From contig CM059583.1 of NCBI GenBank assembly GCA_030407085.1, forward strand, positions 80,686,001-80,750,000: 64,000 bases of DNA. Reading direction: 5' to 3'. This document shows positions 32,950 to 43,750 of this stretch, one piece after another (the stretch's first letter is position 1; each line of letters starts with the position of its first letter). The notes under the pieces are model-generated. The model saw only the letters and a list, made by a program, of their open reading frames with translations, had not been told where the DNA came from and did not search any database. The stretch comes from Trichopria drosophilae (lineage: Eukaryota; Arthropoda; Insecta; Hymenoptera; Diapriidae). A program made the position numbers and the translations under genes.

Positions 32950-33511
32950 GTTTTGCACTTAAAAACAATAGGTAGATACAAATTTACGATAATAAAGTAT
33001 GTTTTCCTTTCCCGAATGCGTATCGGCCGAAAAAGTCGGCATTTTCGTTCATCGCCGGACTTTGCGCCGCGCTGCACGGGAATCCTGTTCACAGAAATGA
33101 ACGAGTGACCAGTCAAATTAAATCTCTTTAAAAATGCTACAACATTTATTTGAACTATTTTTTCGATTTCCGATGAAAACACAGACTTAGAACCGATTCA
33201 AGTTTTTTCGCCTCCATTTTCGTCGTTTTCTTCAAATATTTCGAGAAATACGCAAAGTACATACAAAAGTTATAATTTGTTATTGTAGGGCATAAAAAAA
33301 CCTACAAAATGCTATCCTCACTTTTGTTTTTGCTTAACTGGGGGCCGAGATATTTAGTACTGACTGTTTTTTAGGTTATTTGTCCACAGAGAAAACGCCA
33401 AGCCTCGGATCGTCCCGACAACTTTCCTAGGCTCCCCCGACATCCTCGAAAAAAATTGCTTTCCAATCAGTTGTTAGGCAAACGTCTTTTTTGGATACTT
33501 TTCTTGGACTG
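32950..33511 (-). repeat. right terminal inverted repeat of copy C
   Basis: Inverted partner of 31757-32180, with an extra about 140 bp near 33030-33190 that is absent from the left arm. Confidence 0.85.
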
Positions 33512-33514
33512 GAA

Positions 33515-34030
33515 TCACATTTTCCGGTTTGCTTAACGTCTTATTCGATTTCCGGTGCGTGTGCCGACGACTTCCGTCTAGACACGAGGCCTGGAAGTCA
33601 TTCCATTGACGTAATTTAGTGCCACGCCCCCCAATCCAATCGGGCAATTTCAACTTCGGCTTTCCCGACATACGGATCGCTGAAAATCGACGCTGAAGCT
33701 GACGTGTCACCTGTGCCGCGATAACAATTACATTTGCGTTCTTAAAGTTGCAGAATCTTGACACCATCGACGTCGCCGATCCTGCCTGCGCCTCGACGCC
33801 GTTCTTTGAATATTGTGGTGAGATTCAATCCTATAGGTTGCCAGGGCTGTAGCTATCTACTTGGGCCCCGACGTCCGGTATTCTAAGCAAACTTCGACGC
33901 ACATCCTTTGGATCCACGCCGCTCGCTGTATCAACTAATGATGTAGCCCCAGTATCGCTCTTGTTTATCGACTTCATCTGGACCTGTCGGTATATTTTTA
34001 AACGTTTGTACAATTTACGTTGTAATCCGT
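33515..34030 (-). pseudogene. possible LTR-retrotransposon gag-like relic
   Basis: Minus-strand frames 34013-33831 and 33767-33474 are open over a GC-richer segment and give VDPKDVRRSLLRIPDVGAQ and KPKLKLPDWIGGRGTKLRQW. The latter vaguely resembles the LPKL..F.GD...W segment of BEL/Pao gag. Two frames are needed. Homology is weak by eye, and it could equally be an unrelated decayed gene. Confidence 0.25.
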
Positions 34031-34292
34031 ATTTTGAATTTCACTTACTTATTAGATTTAAAAAATTTCTTCAAAATCAAATTTTGATAGAATATTGATG
34101 CATCTAGCCTAATAGAAATTTGAAAGTATACATATCGAATTAAACGTTTATTTACTGACGACCCTTTTGAATTTGATGTCTGGGGATAACGGAGACCCTG
34201 ATTTGTCCTTTGTCTTTGGCGACACCTTTCTCAATCAGCGCATTGGTTTTTCGAATATTGCTAGGGATTCAAGTTCATCACCTGTCACTGCC

Positions 34293-34316
34293 ATGGCCGA
34301 ACACCAATTAACCATC
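34293..34316 (+). pseudogene. start of a BEL/Pao gag gene, cut by element B
   Basis: An ATG at 34293 opens a frame of eight codons that reaches the insertion site at 34316. The same frame resumes at 40712. The last codon, ATC (34314-34316), is the duplicated target triplet. The downstream continuation (from 40712) is BEL/Pao gag-like, so the ATG is a plausible gag start. Confidence 0.6.
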
Positions 34317-34975
34317 TAGTCCAGTCACTATGTACATTTGAAAAAGACAAAATTCCTAGTAGCAATTTTTTTTTTCAATGTTGTAGGGGACATCGAGAAA
34401 AGCTTAACTCTCATTTTTCAGCACCTGAGAGCGCGTGCTTCTTTTGCTAGACTAAAAAACGTAAAAAAAGTATCGTTTTTTGGCGATAACTCGGGTTCTA
34501 ATAAGGCAAAATACTTTTATAATAGCTCATTTTAACGGGGTTTTCCCGTTCTACAAATTATGTTGTATAACTTTTTTTTGATTAATCGATTGTTTTCGAG
34601 ATATCGAAGAATTAAGTAAAATAAAAGAGATAAATTTTTAGCTTTTTTGCGTTTTACTCGAAAGTTTCGATCGGAAATGAAAAACTTTTCAAATAAAAGT
34701 TGTAGAGCATAAAAAAATGAACAATTTTCATATATTATACGTTCACTATTGTTAAAAAATACTCCTTGTAGAGCGCTCTCAAAGCGCGAGTTCCGCGTCA
34801 GCGGCTCAGCGGTGAATCGGCTGTGTCTCTACGCGGCTTGAAATCGCTGCGCCTGGGAATATATTTTTCACAGGCTTTATGATGCTGTACAAGTTATTTT
34901 TTATGGCACCTCGAAAATTGTACATAATGTTCGACGAATTGAACGCGAAAATATAAAAAATGAGCATTTTCGAAC
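34317..34975 (+). repeat. left terminal inverted repeat of copy B
   Basis: Matches the reverse complement of 40085-40708. Includes gagaaaagcttaactctca, cgataactcgggttctaat, aacaatcgattaa-type and aaaagttgtagagcataaaa words. A GC-rich insertion of about 110 bp at 34768-34870 is missing from the right repeat. Confidence 0.9.
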
Positions 34976-35289
34976 TTATTAACATTTCATAATTAGTTGC
35001 AATTAGAGCAAAGAAGATATTTTTTTAATATTTCGTAATTATTGCAGGTATTTTGAACTATATATAGTCTATACGAAAATATAGTTACACTTACCGGCTG
35101 ATAAAAAAAATACAAGACGCCTTAAAAAATACAAGAAATTTTATTTTTGGATATAATTGATCTTAACCTATGTATGAAGTTTGGAAGAATAAGTGTATCG
35201 ACAACATTTCATATAAAAGAGTAAACAATATTTATTTATTCATTAACCATTAAACTAATTGTTATTATATTAAAAGAAATACACATAAT

Positions 35290-38200
35290 TTAGTTGTATC
35301 TAAGTCGTTTAGTTGACGGCTGGTTGTCATCTTCTTCTTCTTCTTCTTCTGCAACGGAAGGTGATGTGTCAGGGTTTTCCGCGTTTTCTTTGTCGATATT
35401 TTCTAAACATTCATTAATTTCATTTCGGACTATTTCTGCTGGAGTAACTGCATTTAGACACGTTTGCCCGGAACAGTGGTAACAAATGACTGAACATTTG
35501 ATGCCTGCTTTCCTGCAGCCACATGCACCACTGCGACTTCCTTTACATTTACAGGAAATTAATTTTAATAGTTCTTCAGGTGCTGGTGGCGCATGGTTTC
35601 TGATTGGCTGTAAGTTCTAACCCAGCCATAGTTTTCGGGCTCTTTTTCATTACCTAGCCAAGTCTGGACTTGGTGGTAGGTGCGCAAAATGTGTTCCTTT
35701 GCGGAGGTTTTTGTTGGTGGCAGCGTGGCTAAATTTAACTGAGTGTTTGAAGCTGATTTGACAAGACATTTGAAGCGTATCGTATCCAAGCATTTGTCCT
35801 CTTTTCGACCTCCATACAAAGCGACCAGGAACACTCCTCCAGCCGACGTCAAGACTTTATCATCAATTGTTTGGAATTTAAATAGTTCCACCGAACTCGT
35901 TAAATCTGGCCGATTTATCAACGTTGTAATAAATTTCATCTTTCCTACATTGAATAGAGAGGACGTGGTATCACATCCGCTTAACGCATGTAAAAAAAAG
36001 GATATTACTGCGGATGGAATCATCGTATTTGAAACTCGTATAATTGAAAATCGCTTCTTTGACTTTGCCTTTAGCAGGCTTTGTGAAAAATATATTCTTT
36101 GCATTAGGTGCCAGTCCAGTAAGTAACACCAGTAAGTCGATGTCCTCACCGACAATTTCAGCTGAATCATACATTTCAACCTTTTCGATTGCTGTATTGA
36201 CGAGTAGGGCATTCGCATCTTCGACAGCCTGTCGAACTTCAATTCCCGCTAACTCGAAATGAACACGAATCATGGCGATGAACCTCTCTTTGTTGTTAGC
36301 GTTTGACAGAAATTTATCTTGGCTGATTGTTGGAGTCGTGTTTTCGTCGAAAACTACATCTGGGCTTTGTTTCTTCCTAATACGCCTTTCTCTCTCAGCT
36401 GATTTCGTCCCGGAAATTGACTTGTCGTTTGTGTAACCGTCGAATACGATGCAAACATTTGTTCCAAAACGTTTCTGCACATACGTCACGTACTTTGTAC
36501 AAATAAGTTTGAAATTGGTGACTTTGTCCCACACAACTTTATGTAAGAGGAATCCGCCATCTATCAATCTTATATGATTTTATCCAAACTGTACATTTTG
36601 TAATGGCGTAAATGCATTGTACATCGAGGACTTAGTTCCTTTGCGCATTCCTACTTCTGTAAATAAAGTTAAAGGAAAAGGCGACAAGTCATATTTTAAA
36701 TATTTTTCAATATCGGCTTCCGAATGTTTCGTTATGCACATTCTCTGAAATAGTAGCAGAGGGTCGATCGTAATAGATGCAGATTCGATTTGAATGCAAC
36801 TGTTGACAGTAGCCAGTGGTTGTACTTTATCTTTTCTTTTGTAAGAGATACCGTCGAATCGTTCGTTTACGATTTTGGACATCATGGAGTCACCAATTTC
36901 CTGTGCACGGTGACAATTGATTTTGGAATGTCCAACGATTCCCGTTCTTATGGACATGACATCTTTTCCTTCAGGAAATGGATTGTGGGCAGCGAGCCAA
37001 ACATCTATTTTTTCGACGTCTGAATCATCTCGTATGATTCATGCAGGACGCATGTCTACGTGTTGCTCGGAAGTAGCACAAGCGACGCCTGCGAAATTTT
37101 CAATCTGCTCGCATACATTTTGAAGGGAGATCATTCCCAAAATCCATGATGAGATGGTTGAGTCCGAAATGTTACGTTGGTGTAATCCACCAGCTGTCCA
37201 GAGTGACCGCATCAAAACTTGTTCAATGGTCTGATCCGATATGATGCCGGCCCAAAACTTTTGTGTTCTTCGAATTGTAAAATATCCTTTATATATAATA
37301 TAATATATATAATATAAAATAGTGAATTTCTCTAATTCGTCGGCAGGTACTTTTTCACCCAAGGTCCTCATTTGCTGCAAATATAAATGGGCAGACTTTG
37401 CATATAAAAAATGACCGCTTGCGTGAAAAAAGGGCAGCATTTTTTGGATGGTATCAAGATGAAGAGCCCAATTTCCACTTCGCTCAGCTTCTATGAAGTT
37501 TTTGACTAAAGTCACCATTTCATAGTACTGGATCCATAGTCTTGCAGTAGGGCTCTTGTCCTTCGTTGTAAAATTTATTCACGATTTCTTGGACATTTTC
37601 ATTCTTGGAAGCTTCCAGCACAGCAGGACGATCGAGAGCATCGGTGTAATCGTCTAATACATCGAATTCATCATTACAAACGTCGATATTATTCATAATG
37701 ATTTTAGATATAGCTAAATGCGTTAGGAAGTGTGGGCGAATTGCTCTCGAGTATGCATGTCCAATAAGGATTTTTTTCACACAATTTTCTGCGTAAATCA
37801 ATTTAAAAATGTCCTCAATTCCGCTACCTGCCGTGATATAGCCTACTGTTCCAAGGAAGGACATCAATAGGTGAAAGCCCCCGAGTCTCACAACGACATT
37901 CTGCAAATCGGACGATGGCTCAGAAGCTGCAACTATGTCGAAAGCTTTCCAGTACAGCGGCTGGTCGAAAGTTACAAAACAGGCCGTCTGATTTGAATCC
38001 TTACATCTTTTGACTGCTTCAAGAAGTGACGCGTAAATAGTATTATAATCTGAAGGGGGCGCGTTGATGAAAGGTAAGCATATGACTTTTGACATCTCAT
38101 AACATAAATCCGAGGTAATTAGCTCCATGAAGCCGTTCCATCCAGGTATATCGACAACGCATTTCCATTTCCCGTATTGCCAGATAAAGTCTGATACTGT

Positions 38201-39570
38201 AGGCAAAATTTTCTTAGATATTTTATACAGTTCATTAACATCAGAGACACGGACATCGTGTAATCCTGCTAACGCATGTTTTTCATAGTTCAGTACTTCT
38301 ATCTTCCCTAACGCAGCAATTTGTATGGCCGACTTCTCTCCAATGATACGATTTACGGGCTCATCTTTTTCAAAACCAGTGGATGGTGTAATGCACTGAA
38401 TGCCACCCATCGCATGGAAAGTACCTCGTCCGTCCAAGGTGTCCGTATTAAAATCGGCATTGTCAAACACGAACTGGACAAATGCGTTGTCCAACGTCCT
38501 ACGTTCCTTTGCGTGAATGGCCGAATTTTGAAACGTTTGGACTTCTTTGTATCAGGCGCTGGATCCCATACTTGATAAAATGCTGATGAGTGTTTTCGAA
38601 GCAAATTTTTTGTATAAAAATGCTCCTACGCCAATCAGAAGTGGGGAAAGGAACGAACGTGGTCGTACAGCCGCTATGATTGCATGCGCAATCGATGTAC
38701 ATTTCCTATTCCAAGGCTCGAGCCAACCGCGTTTATCTTTTTGTATTACCTCAGATAACAAGACTTGCAATGTTTCAGGCACATAAGATTTCACGTCTTC
38801 CACAAAGTTGTCGGATGCTGGGTATTCACTTGTTTCATAAACCATCGAGCGAATATCACTGCGAATTATACCTGCAGCCTCACGTATGACTCGCAGTTTT
38901 TCTGCCTGAGGGTCTGCGTCTCTTCGTTCGTAAAACATGTCAGAGAGGAGTTTGTGACCAACATTTCTGAAACAAACTAAAGTACCTCGACTTTGTCTTT
39001 ACATGATGAGGATATCGTCACCATACTTTTCAAGTAATCGTCTTTTAACTGTTTTAACATGAGGAACGGTACATGTTGTAATTTGATCAATTAATGTCTG
39101 AAGTGGAAATTGACACTCACTAGAATTTTCTTGCAAATATGTAAAAATTTGTTCCATGCCTTCAGTTATGTCATCATCTTTCGGTCTTCCAGTTGACACA
39201 CGTTTCGACGCATCAGTAACAAGTACATAACATTTTTTATTTGGTATTTCATCGCCAATTTTGCAGCCGATTCTTGGCATTCTGTTCCGCAAAATATGCA
39301 ATTTTTCTCGAAATCAAAAACTGGATTTTTCTTTTCTCCTGTTGTTGAGTTGCTTCGCCGAGAAGCCGAAAGCGCTGTTTTTTTATTCGAGTACGTTTTG
39401 TAACAGGAACTGTGCACACTAACTTCGTTTAAATTCTCTAACATTTGACGGTTTTCTTCATCTCCTCTTAAAACGGACACAGATAAAAGAGTTTTAATAC
39501 CCATCGATTTCACTATATGCACGTCTGTAATCAAAGGTTGCTTGCATATAAAGCAATTTGAGGCACTCAT
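35290..39570 (-). pseudogene. Academ-like transposase/XPG-like nuclease gene, copy B (broken)
   Basis: Same gene as in copy A and more complete in the middle. From ATG at 39570: N-terminal finger (NCFICKQ, then SSCYKTY), second finger (NCIFCGTE), and a region with SECQFPLQTLIDQ. The core follows (38494-37520) with DNADFNTDTLDGRGTFHAMGG, VTFDQPLYWKA and RLGGFHLLMSFLG. A helical region has SDQTIEQVLMR, then about 150 residues absent from A, with MSIRTGIVGHSK and SITIDPLLLFQR. The nuclease-like part (36567-35940) has IDGGFLLHK, IVFDGY, GEDIDLLVLL and HALSGCDTTS. The C-terminal tail, in another frame (about 35600-35290), has SCKCKGSRSGACGCRKAGIK and an E-rich end before KRLRYN. Damage: several frameshifts, an in-frame stop between 36580 and 36567, a small deletion in the second finger region, and a (tata)n insertion at about 37290-37320. 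No intron at the place where A has one. Confidence 0.8.
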
Positions 39571-40084
39571 TGTTATTCGCGAAAAACTAAACTACAACAA
39601 TTTCCAAAACGGCAATGACAAAGTGTCCACAAACGGCACTTACAAAGAGTTCAAGAATAAAAACTGCATTAAAAAGGTGCTCGAAAGTGGCACAAATAAA
39701 AAAGTGCAATAACTGCACTAACAATCTGCTAAAAATGGCAGAAACTGTCACAAAAATTCACTACCGAAATATTCACTACGTTCTTCTTACTAAATGCATG
39801 CGCTCCCCATGAAATTCAGAAAGAAACTGTGAGAAGACGCGAGCAAAACAAGAACAAGCACGCACGGAGGGACAGATGTTTTCTTATGTTATCCTCGCAT
39901 TCCATTATATTACGTCACCCGGCCAGCCGCTCGACCCTTCGCAGGTATAAACCTGCCACGTTCGTCAACGATATACAAACGTTGATACGAAAAAGCATTT
40001 TAATATATATAACGATAATACTTCATATTCACAGCAATTACATATTATTTTTTATAAATATTAAAATAACGAAATACATTTTGT

Positions 40085-40708
40085 TTGCAAAAAAATAATT
40101 AAACATACGAAAGAACAAAAATGATCATATTTTATAATTACGCGTTCGATTCGTCGAACATTATTTACAATTTTCGAGGTGCCATAAAAAATAACTTGTA
40201 CAGCATCATAAAGCCTGTGAAAAATATATATTATATTAATTTTTTTACAAGGAGTATTTTTCAACAAAAGTGAACGTATAATATATGAAAATTGTTCATT
40301 TTTTTATGCTCTACAACTTTTATTTCAAAAGTTTTTCATTTCCGATCGAAACTTTCGAGTAAAACGCAAAAAAGCTAAAAATTTATCTCTTTTATTTTAC
40401 TTAATTCTTCGATATCTCGAAAACAATCGATTAATCAAAAAAAAGTTATACAACATAATTTGTAGAGCGGGAAAACCCCGTTAAAATGAGCTATTATAAA
40501 AGTATTTTGCCTTATTAGAACCCGAGTTATCGCCAAAAAACGATACATTTTTTACGTTTTTTAGTCTAGCAAAAGAAGCACGCGCTCTCAGGTGCTGAAA
40601 AATGAGAGTTAAGCTTTTCTCGATGTCCCCTACAACCTAGAAAAAAAAAATTGCTACTAGGAATTTTGTCTTTTTCAAGCCTTTTTTTTGTACATAGTGA
40701 CTGGACTA
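40085..40708 (-). repeat. right terminal inverted repeat of copy B
   Basis: Inverted partner of 34317-34975, ending tgactggacta at 40708. Carries the same aaaagttgtagagc block in reverse complement near 40310. Confidence 0.9.
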
Positions 40709-40711
40709 ATC

Positions 40712-41934
40712 GACGATTTAATTAATCAGCAAAGTGACACCATTGAGAGGATGTAAAATTCATTCGGCAGCCTTCCCACTGGAGCTGCTCGCACGATAGT
40801 GCGACTCGGAGTCAGGTTAGAACATCTCTAACGTTTCTAGATTCAATGACTTCAAAACCACCAACAACTTCGAGGCTAGGCCCATGACAGGGATTTACAA
40901 CAAGTTGTATTTAGACAAGGTTGGTGACATCAAGGAGGATATTGCTCATCTTATACCGATTGCTTCGTCTAGTCCCCTTGGTGCCAACATCACGAGTGTA
41001 GACGACGCTTATCGGTCTTCAAGTCATATGGTTCTACCTAAAATAACGGTCATATTGATCAATGGAATACATTCTGTGATTATTTTACATCACTTGTTAT
41101 AATTTATCGGATTCTTGATAATGTGCGAAAATTCCACTACCTTAAATCGCCGCTGGAAAGTGATCCAGCTGCTTTAATTAGTCATATAGCTATTTCAGAA
41201 GGCATGGCGGGTTATCAAAGCCCGATTCTCTTGTACACGCTTAATTGTTAACGCGCATTTTGATAACTTATTTTCTATACGTGCATTACAAACCGAAAGT
41301 GCATCGGGTCTTCTTCATCTGCAAGACAAATCGAGTGAAGCACTAACCACGTTAAAATCCTTGCGATATCCGATCCAAGAATGGAGTGCCATTTTGGTTT
41401 ACATGACGGTGCAAAAATTGGATAATGCCTCTCGCAAAGCATGGGAGCTGAGTCTCAGTTCCGAAGCTGATTATCCAGCTTTCAAAGCCTTGAAAGTCGT
41501 TATTTTATCACGAGCCCGAGCTCATGATTCACTCGTAGAAAATATGAAAGCAACGTCCAGTTCAAGCCGTACGTCATCGAAGCCACATTCTCACGTTCAA
41601 TCGTTAATCATTACAACGAATGCTCGCAACTGTCATTCTTGCCAAAGTGATCATACACTGAATCATTGCGGACGATTTAAAAATTTATCGATTTCAAAAG
41701 TTACGATTGTCTTACAGGGTATAAATTATGTACAAATTGTTTCGGAAGTCATGAGTGCTCCACATGTACTAGTAAGTTTACATGTTTTAGGAACCAGAAG
41801 AGCCACCATACGCTGCTGCATCGATCGCAGGATTTGGACGGAGACCACTACGGCCATAATAATTGAGTCCGGGACTTCAGACCAGTCTACCCTGGGTAAG
41901 CCAGATTCGGTGCCTAAACATGTCACAACCTAGG
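40712..41934 (+). pseudogene. BEL/Pao gag relic (3' of element B)
   Basis: Continues the frame started at 34293 and then degenerates through stops and shifts. Recognisable pieces: YNKLYLDKVGDIKEDIAHLIP (about 40895), an FHYLKSPLES segment (about 41130), LKSLRYPIQEWSAILVYM (about 41355), and a KLDNASRKAWELSL segment. A zinc-knuckle region follows with CHSCQSDHTLNHC (about 41630) and, after a frameshift, LCTNCFGSHECSTC and SHHTLLHRS (about 41725-41830). These are standard BEL/Pao gag features. An unrelated short fragment begins at about 41923. Non-functional. Confidence 0.8.
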
Positions 41935-42123
41935 TACTTTTTGTACATCCATATATTCATTTCGTTCATTTCGTATATTATGTGTTCTTTTCTTAATATA
42001 TTTGAGGATAAATTCTAAGGGATCATCATTGTTACTTAGAATTTCTTTAACCAAATGTATGTTTTTACTATGAAAATTCTCGTCTGCTAACTTTATAACT
42101 TTGCCTATTAAATTGTATATCAT
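41923..42123 (-). pseudogene. possible Penelope-like element fragment
   Basis: The minus-strand ORF of 66 codons reads IYNLIGKVIKLADENFHSKN, then IHLVKEILSNNDDPLEFILKYIKKR. This resembles the region after the RT domain in Penelope-like elements (an RA..LS...F...NL..I..IL..N.YP..FI pattern). No RT or GIY-YIG domain accompanies it. Assignment is by eye only. Confidence 0.45.
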
Positions 42124-42272
42124 GGCTATCTGTTATTTATTAATTAGTTATTATTATTTATTGGAAATTTTTACGTTTTTCTAAAAAATGTCTCTTTTAT
42201 TGTAAGTGTTATAGCCATTTTCTCGCGGGTTTCTCTATGTAATTGTTTGTGTAATAAATTTTTTCAAATTTT

Positions 42273-42340
42273 AGTTTCTGATGATGACAACATAGTTGTC
42301 AAAACGTTAAAAAAAATAACTGTATAGTTATTTCGAAACT
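42273..42340 (+). ncRNA. hammerhead-ribozyme-like three-way junction (degenerate)
   Basis: CTGATGA core (42278-42284). Stem II: tgacaac / ata loop / gttgtca (42285-42301), followed by AAAC where GAAAC is canonical. A hairpin aataact-gtat-agttatt (42316-42333) sits in the stem III position. agtttc (42273-42278) can pair with gaaact (42335-42340) as stem I. The layout matches a small hammerhead of the kind reported in Penelope-like elements, but G12 seems replaced by A and the cleavage-site pairing is not canonical, so activity is doubtful. Confidence 0.4.
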
Positions 42341-42446
42341 TCCTTGACTCGAAGCATCGATAATTTATTCAAAATATTAAACTTCGTCGAGTGTAAAACC
42401 AAGATTAAATAATTTTTATAAATAGTCTACTAGCCCTAAATCAAAT

Positions 42447-43750
42447 GACGATTCCTCGATGGATTGGTTATGAGAGCTCGACTGTCAGCAGCGAGCTGCA
42501 TGAATTTGCTGTTGACTCTAGCGTCGCATGTGCCGTAGTTATTGACAGTCGAGTTTTGCCAGTGTTTCACTCATTTTGAGCAAAACGATGGTAGCGCCTA
42601 TTAAGCAACTACTTACTTATCGGTTGGAGCTGTGTGCTGGCGTCCTTCTAAGCCGCTGTCTAACGCAGCTGACGGTTCAGCAGCCCTGGTCAAATCTCGT
42701 TACTCATTGTTGGGTAGATGTCATGATCATGTTGGCGTGGGTAAACCAACATCCTACCAAATGGAAGATTTTCGTGGCAAATAGCGTATCTGAGCTTCAG
42801 ACGTATCTGCCATATGCCCGCTGGCATAATGTCGCCACGACCGATAACCCAGCTGACATGGCATCCCGAGGCGTCTCTGCGGAAGAATTGCTACGCTTAC
42901 AACAGTATTTATACGGATCGGCGTGGCTATCACCATCTCCTGATCAGTGGCCAACAGGCCAACCGCCTATCCAATTCGATAGTCCGTTAGAAGAAAGAGT
43001 CCAGTTTCGTATCATCGTCCCCGCCACCAATGTCTTCCTCGAGGATTTGACCTCTAAGGTCTCAAATTGGGGTCGTCTAATTCAAATCGTAACATCATTC
43101 ACTACTTACCTCAGTCGACCAGAAACGAGGTAATGCTATTTTATACCGTTGGCTTCAAACCTCTTTTTTCCACGAAGAGCTGCGTGCCTTACGGTTGCAG
43201 GACAACATTCCTCGTAGAAGTCCGATAAAGGCGTTGAATCCATTTATCGATGACGACGGGGTGATGCGCGTAGGATGCAGCCTTCAAAATTCACGCTTGA
43301 GTTATGACGCCACTAATCCAGTTATTCTGAAAAACCATCCTATGGTGTGACTTCTCATTGAATACATGCATTCTGAATGTCTTCATGGCGAGGCGAGCTT
43401 CACGACTCAAACTGTACGTGACTCGCTCTGTATTCTGCAAGTCAAAAAACTCATCCGGTCCGTGATTTTTCATTGCGTCGTATACATATACATAACTCAT
43501 GAGTAATCTTCCAACCTCCGGAGTGCTTCGACCTTCGACCCATTTTTACATTGCGGTGTTGATTACGTTGGTCGGTATTTTTTTTTTTTGTTACTTTGAG
43601 CTTGTCTTTGATTATTCGTCTACCGCTTTTTTAACAGCTGTTAAGCGGTTCGCCAGCCGGAGGGGCATGCCCTCTGATATATACAGCAACTGTGGGAAGA
43701 CATTTCAGGGGGCTGATACTAAACTTTCAAAGTCTTTTGAAGAAGCTGTC
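42447..43750 (+). pseudogene. BEL/Pao pol relic: RNase H region and integrase
   Basis: Starts with IPRWIGYESSTVSSELHEF. After a frameshift near 42570 it reads APIKQLLTYRLELCAGVLLSR, CWVDVMIMLAWVNQHPTKWK and TTDNPADMASRGVSAEELL, the RNase H-like segment of BEL/Pao pol. After the shift at about 43135 the integrase zinc region is visible (IEYMHSECLHGEASFTTQ). From 43499, the integrase core: DYSSTAFLTAVKRFASRRGMPSDIYSNCGKTF, where the expected DNG of the second catalytic Asp reads NCG. Protease and RT are absent and stops occur at several points. The end is cut by the foldback element at about 43750. Confidence 0.8.

Larger units (their letters stand above)
31757..33511 (-). mobile_element. Academ-like DNA transposon, copy C (internally deleted, 1.76 kb)
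   Basis: Starts TAGTCCAAGAAAAG at 31757 and ends with the reverse complement CTTTTCTTGGACTG at 33511 (one terminal base differs). GAA lies outside both ends (31754-31756 and 33512-33514). Inverted repeats are about 420 and 560 bp. The interior keeps only the C-terminal end of the transposase gene, on the minus strand. The same end motif and 3-bp duplication as A and B make it a deletion derivative of the same family but a different lineage. Confidence 0.8.
34317..40708 (-). mobile_element. Academ-like DNA transposon, copy B (6.4 kb, reverse orientation)
   Basis: Bounded by TAGTCCAGTCACTATGTACA and its reverse complement, with ATC on both sides (34314-34316, 40709-40711). Inverted repeats about 620-660 bp. 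The gene runs on the minus strand, opposite to copy A. The host gag reading frame is continuous across the duplicated triplet, so the boundaries are base-exact. Size is nearly the same as copy A. TIR sequences of A and B are diverged except for the terminal TAG(G/T)CCAGTCA and subterminal blocks, so they are different subfamilies. Confidence 0.85.

Noticed and set aside
35743..36262. Plus-strand ORFs within copy B
   Set aside because: They are antisense shadows of the transposase gene, which has clear motifs on the minus strand.
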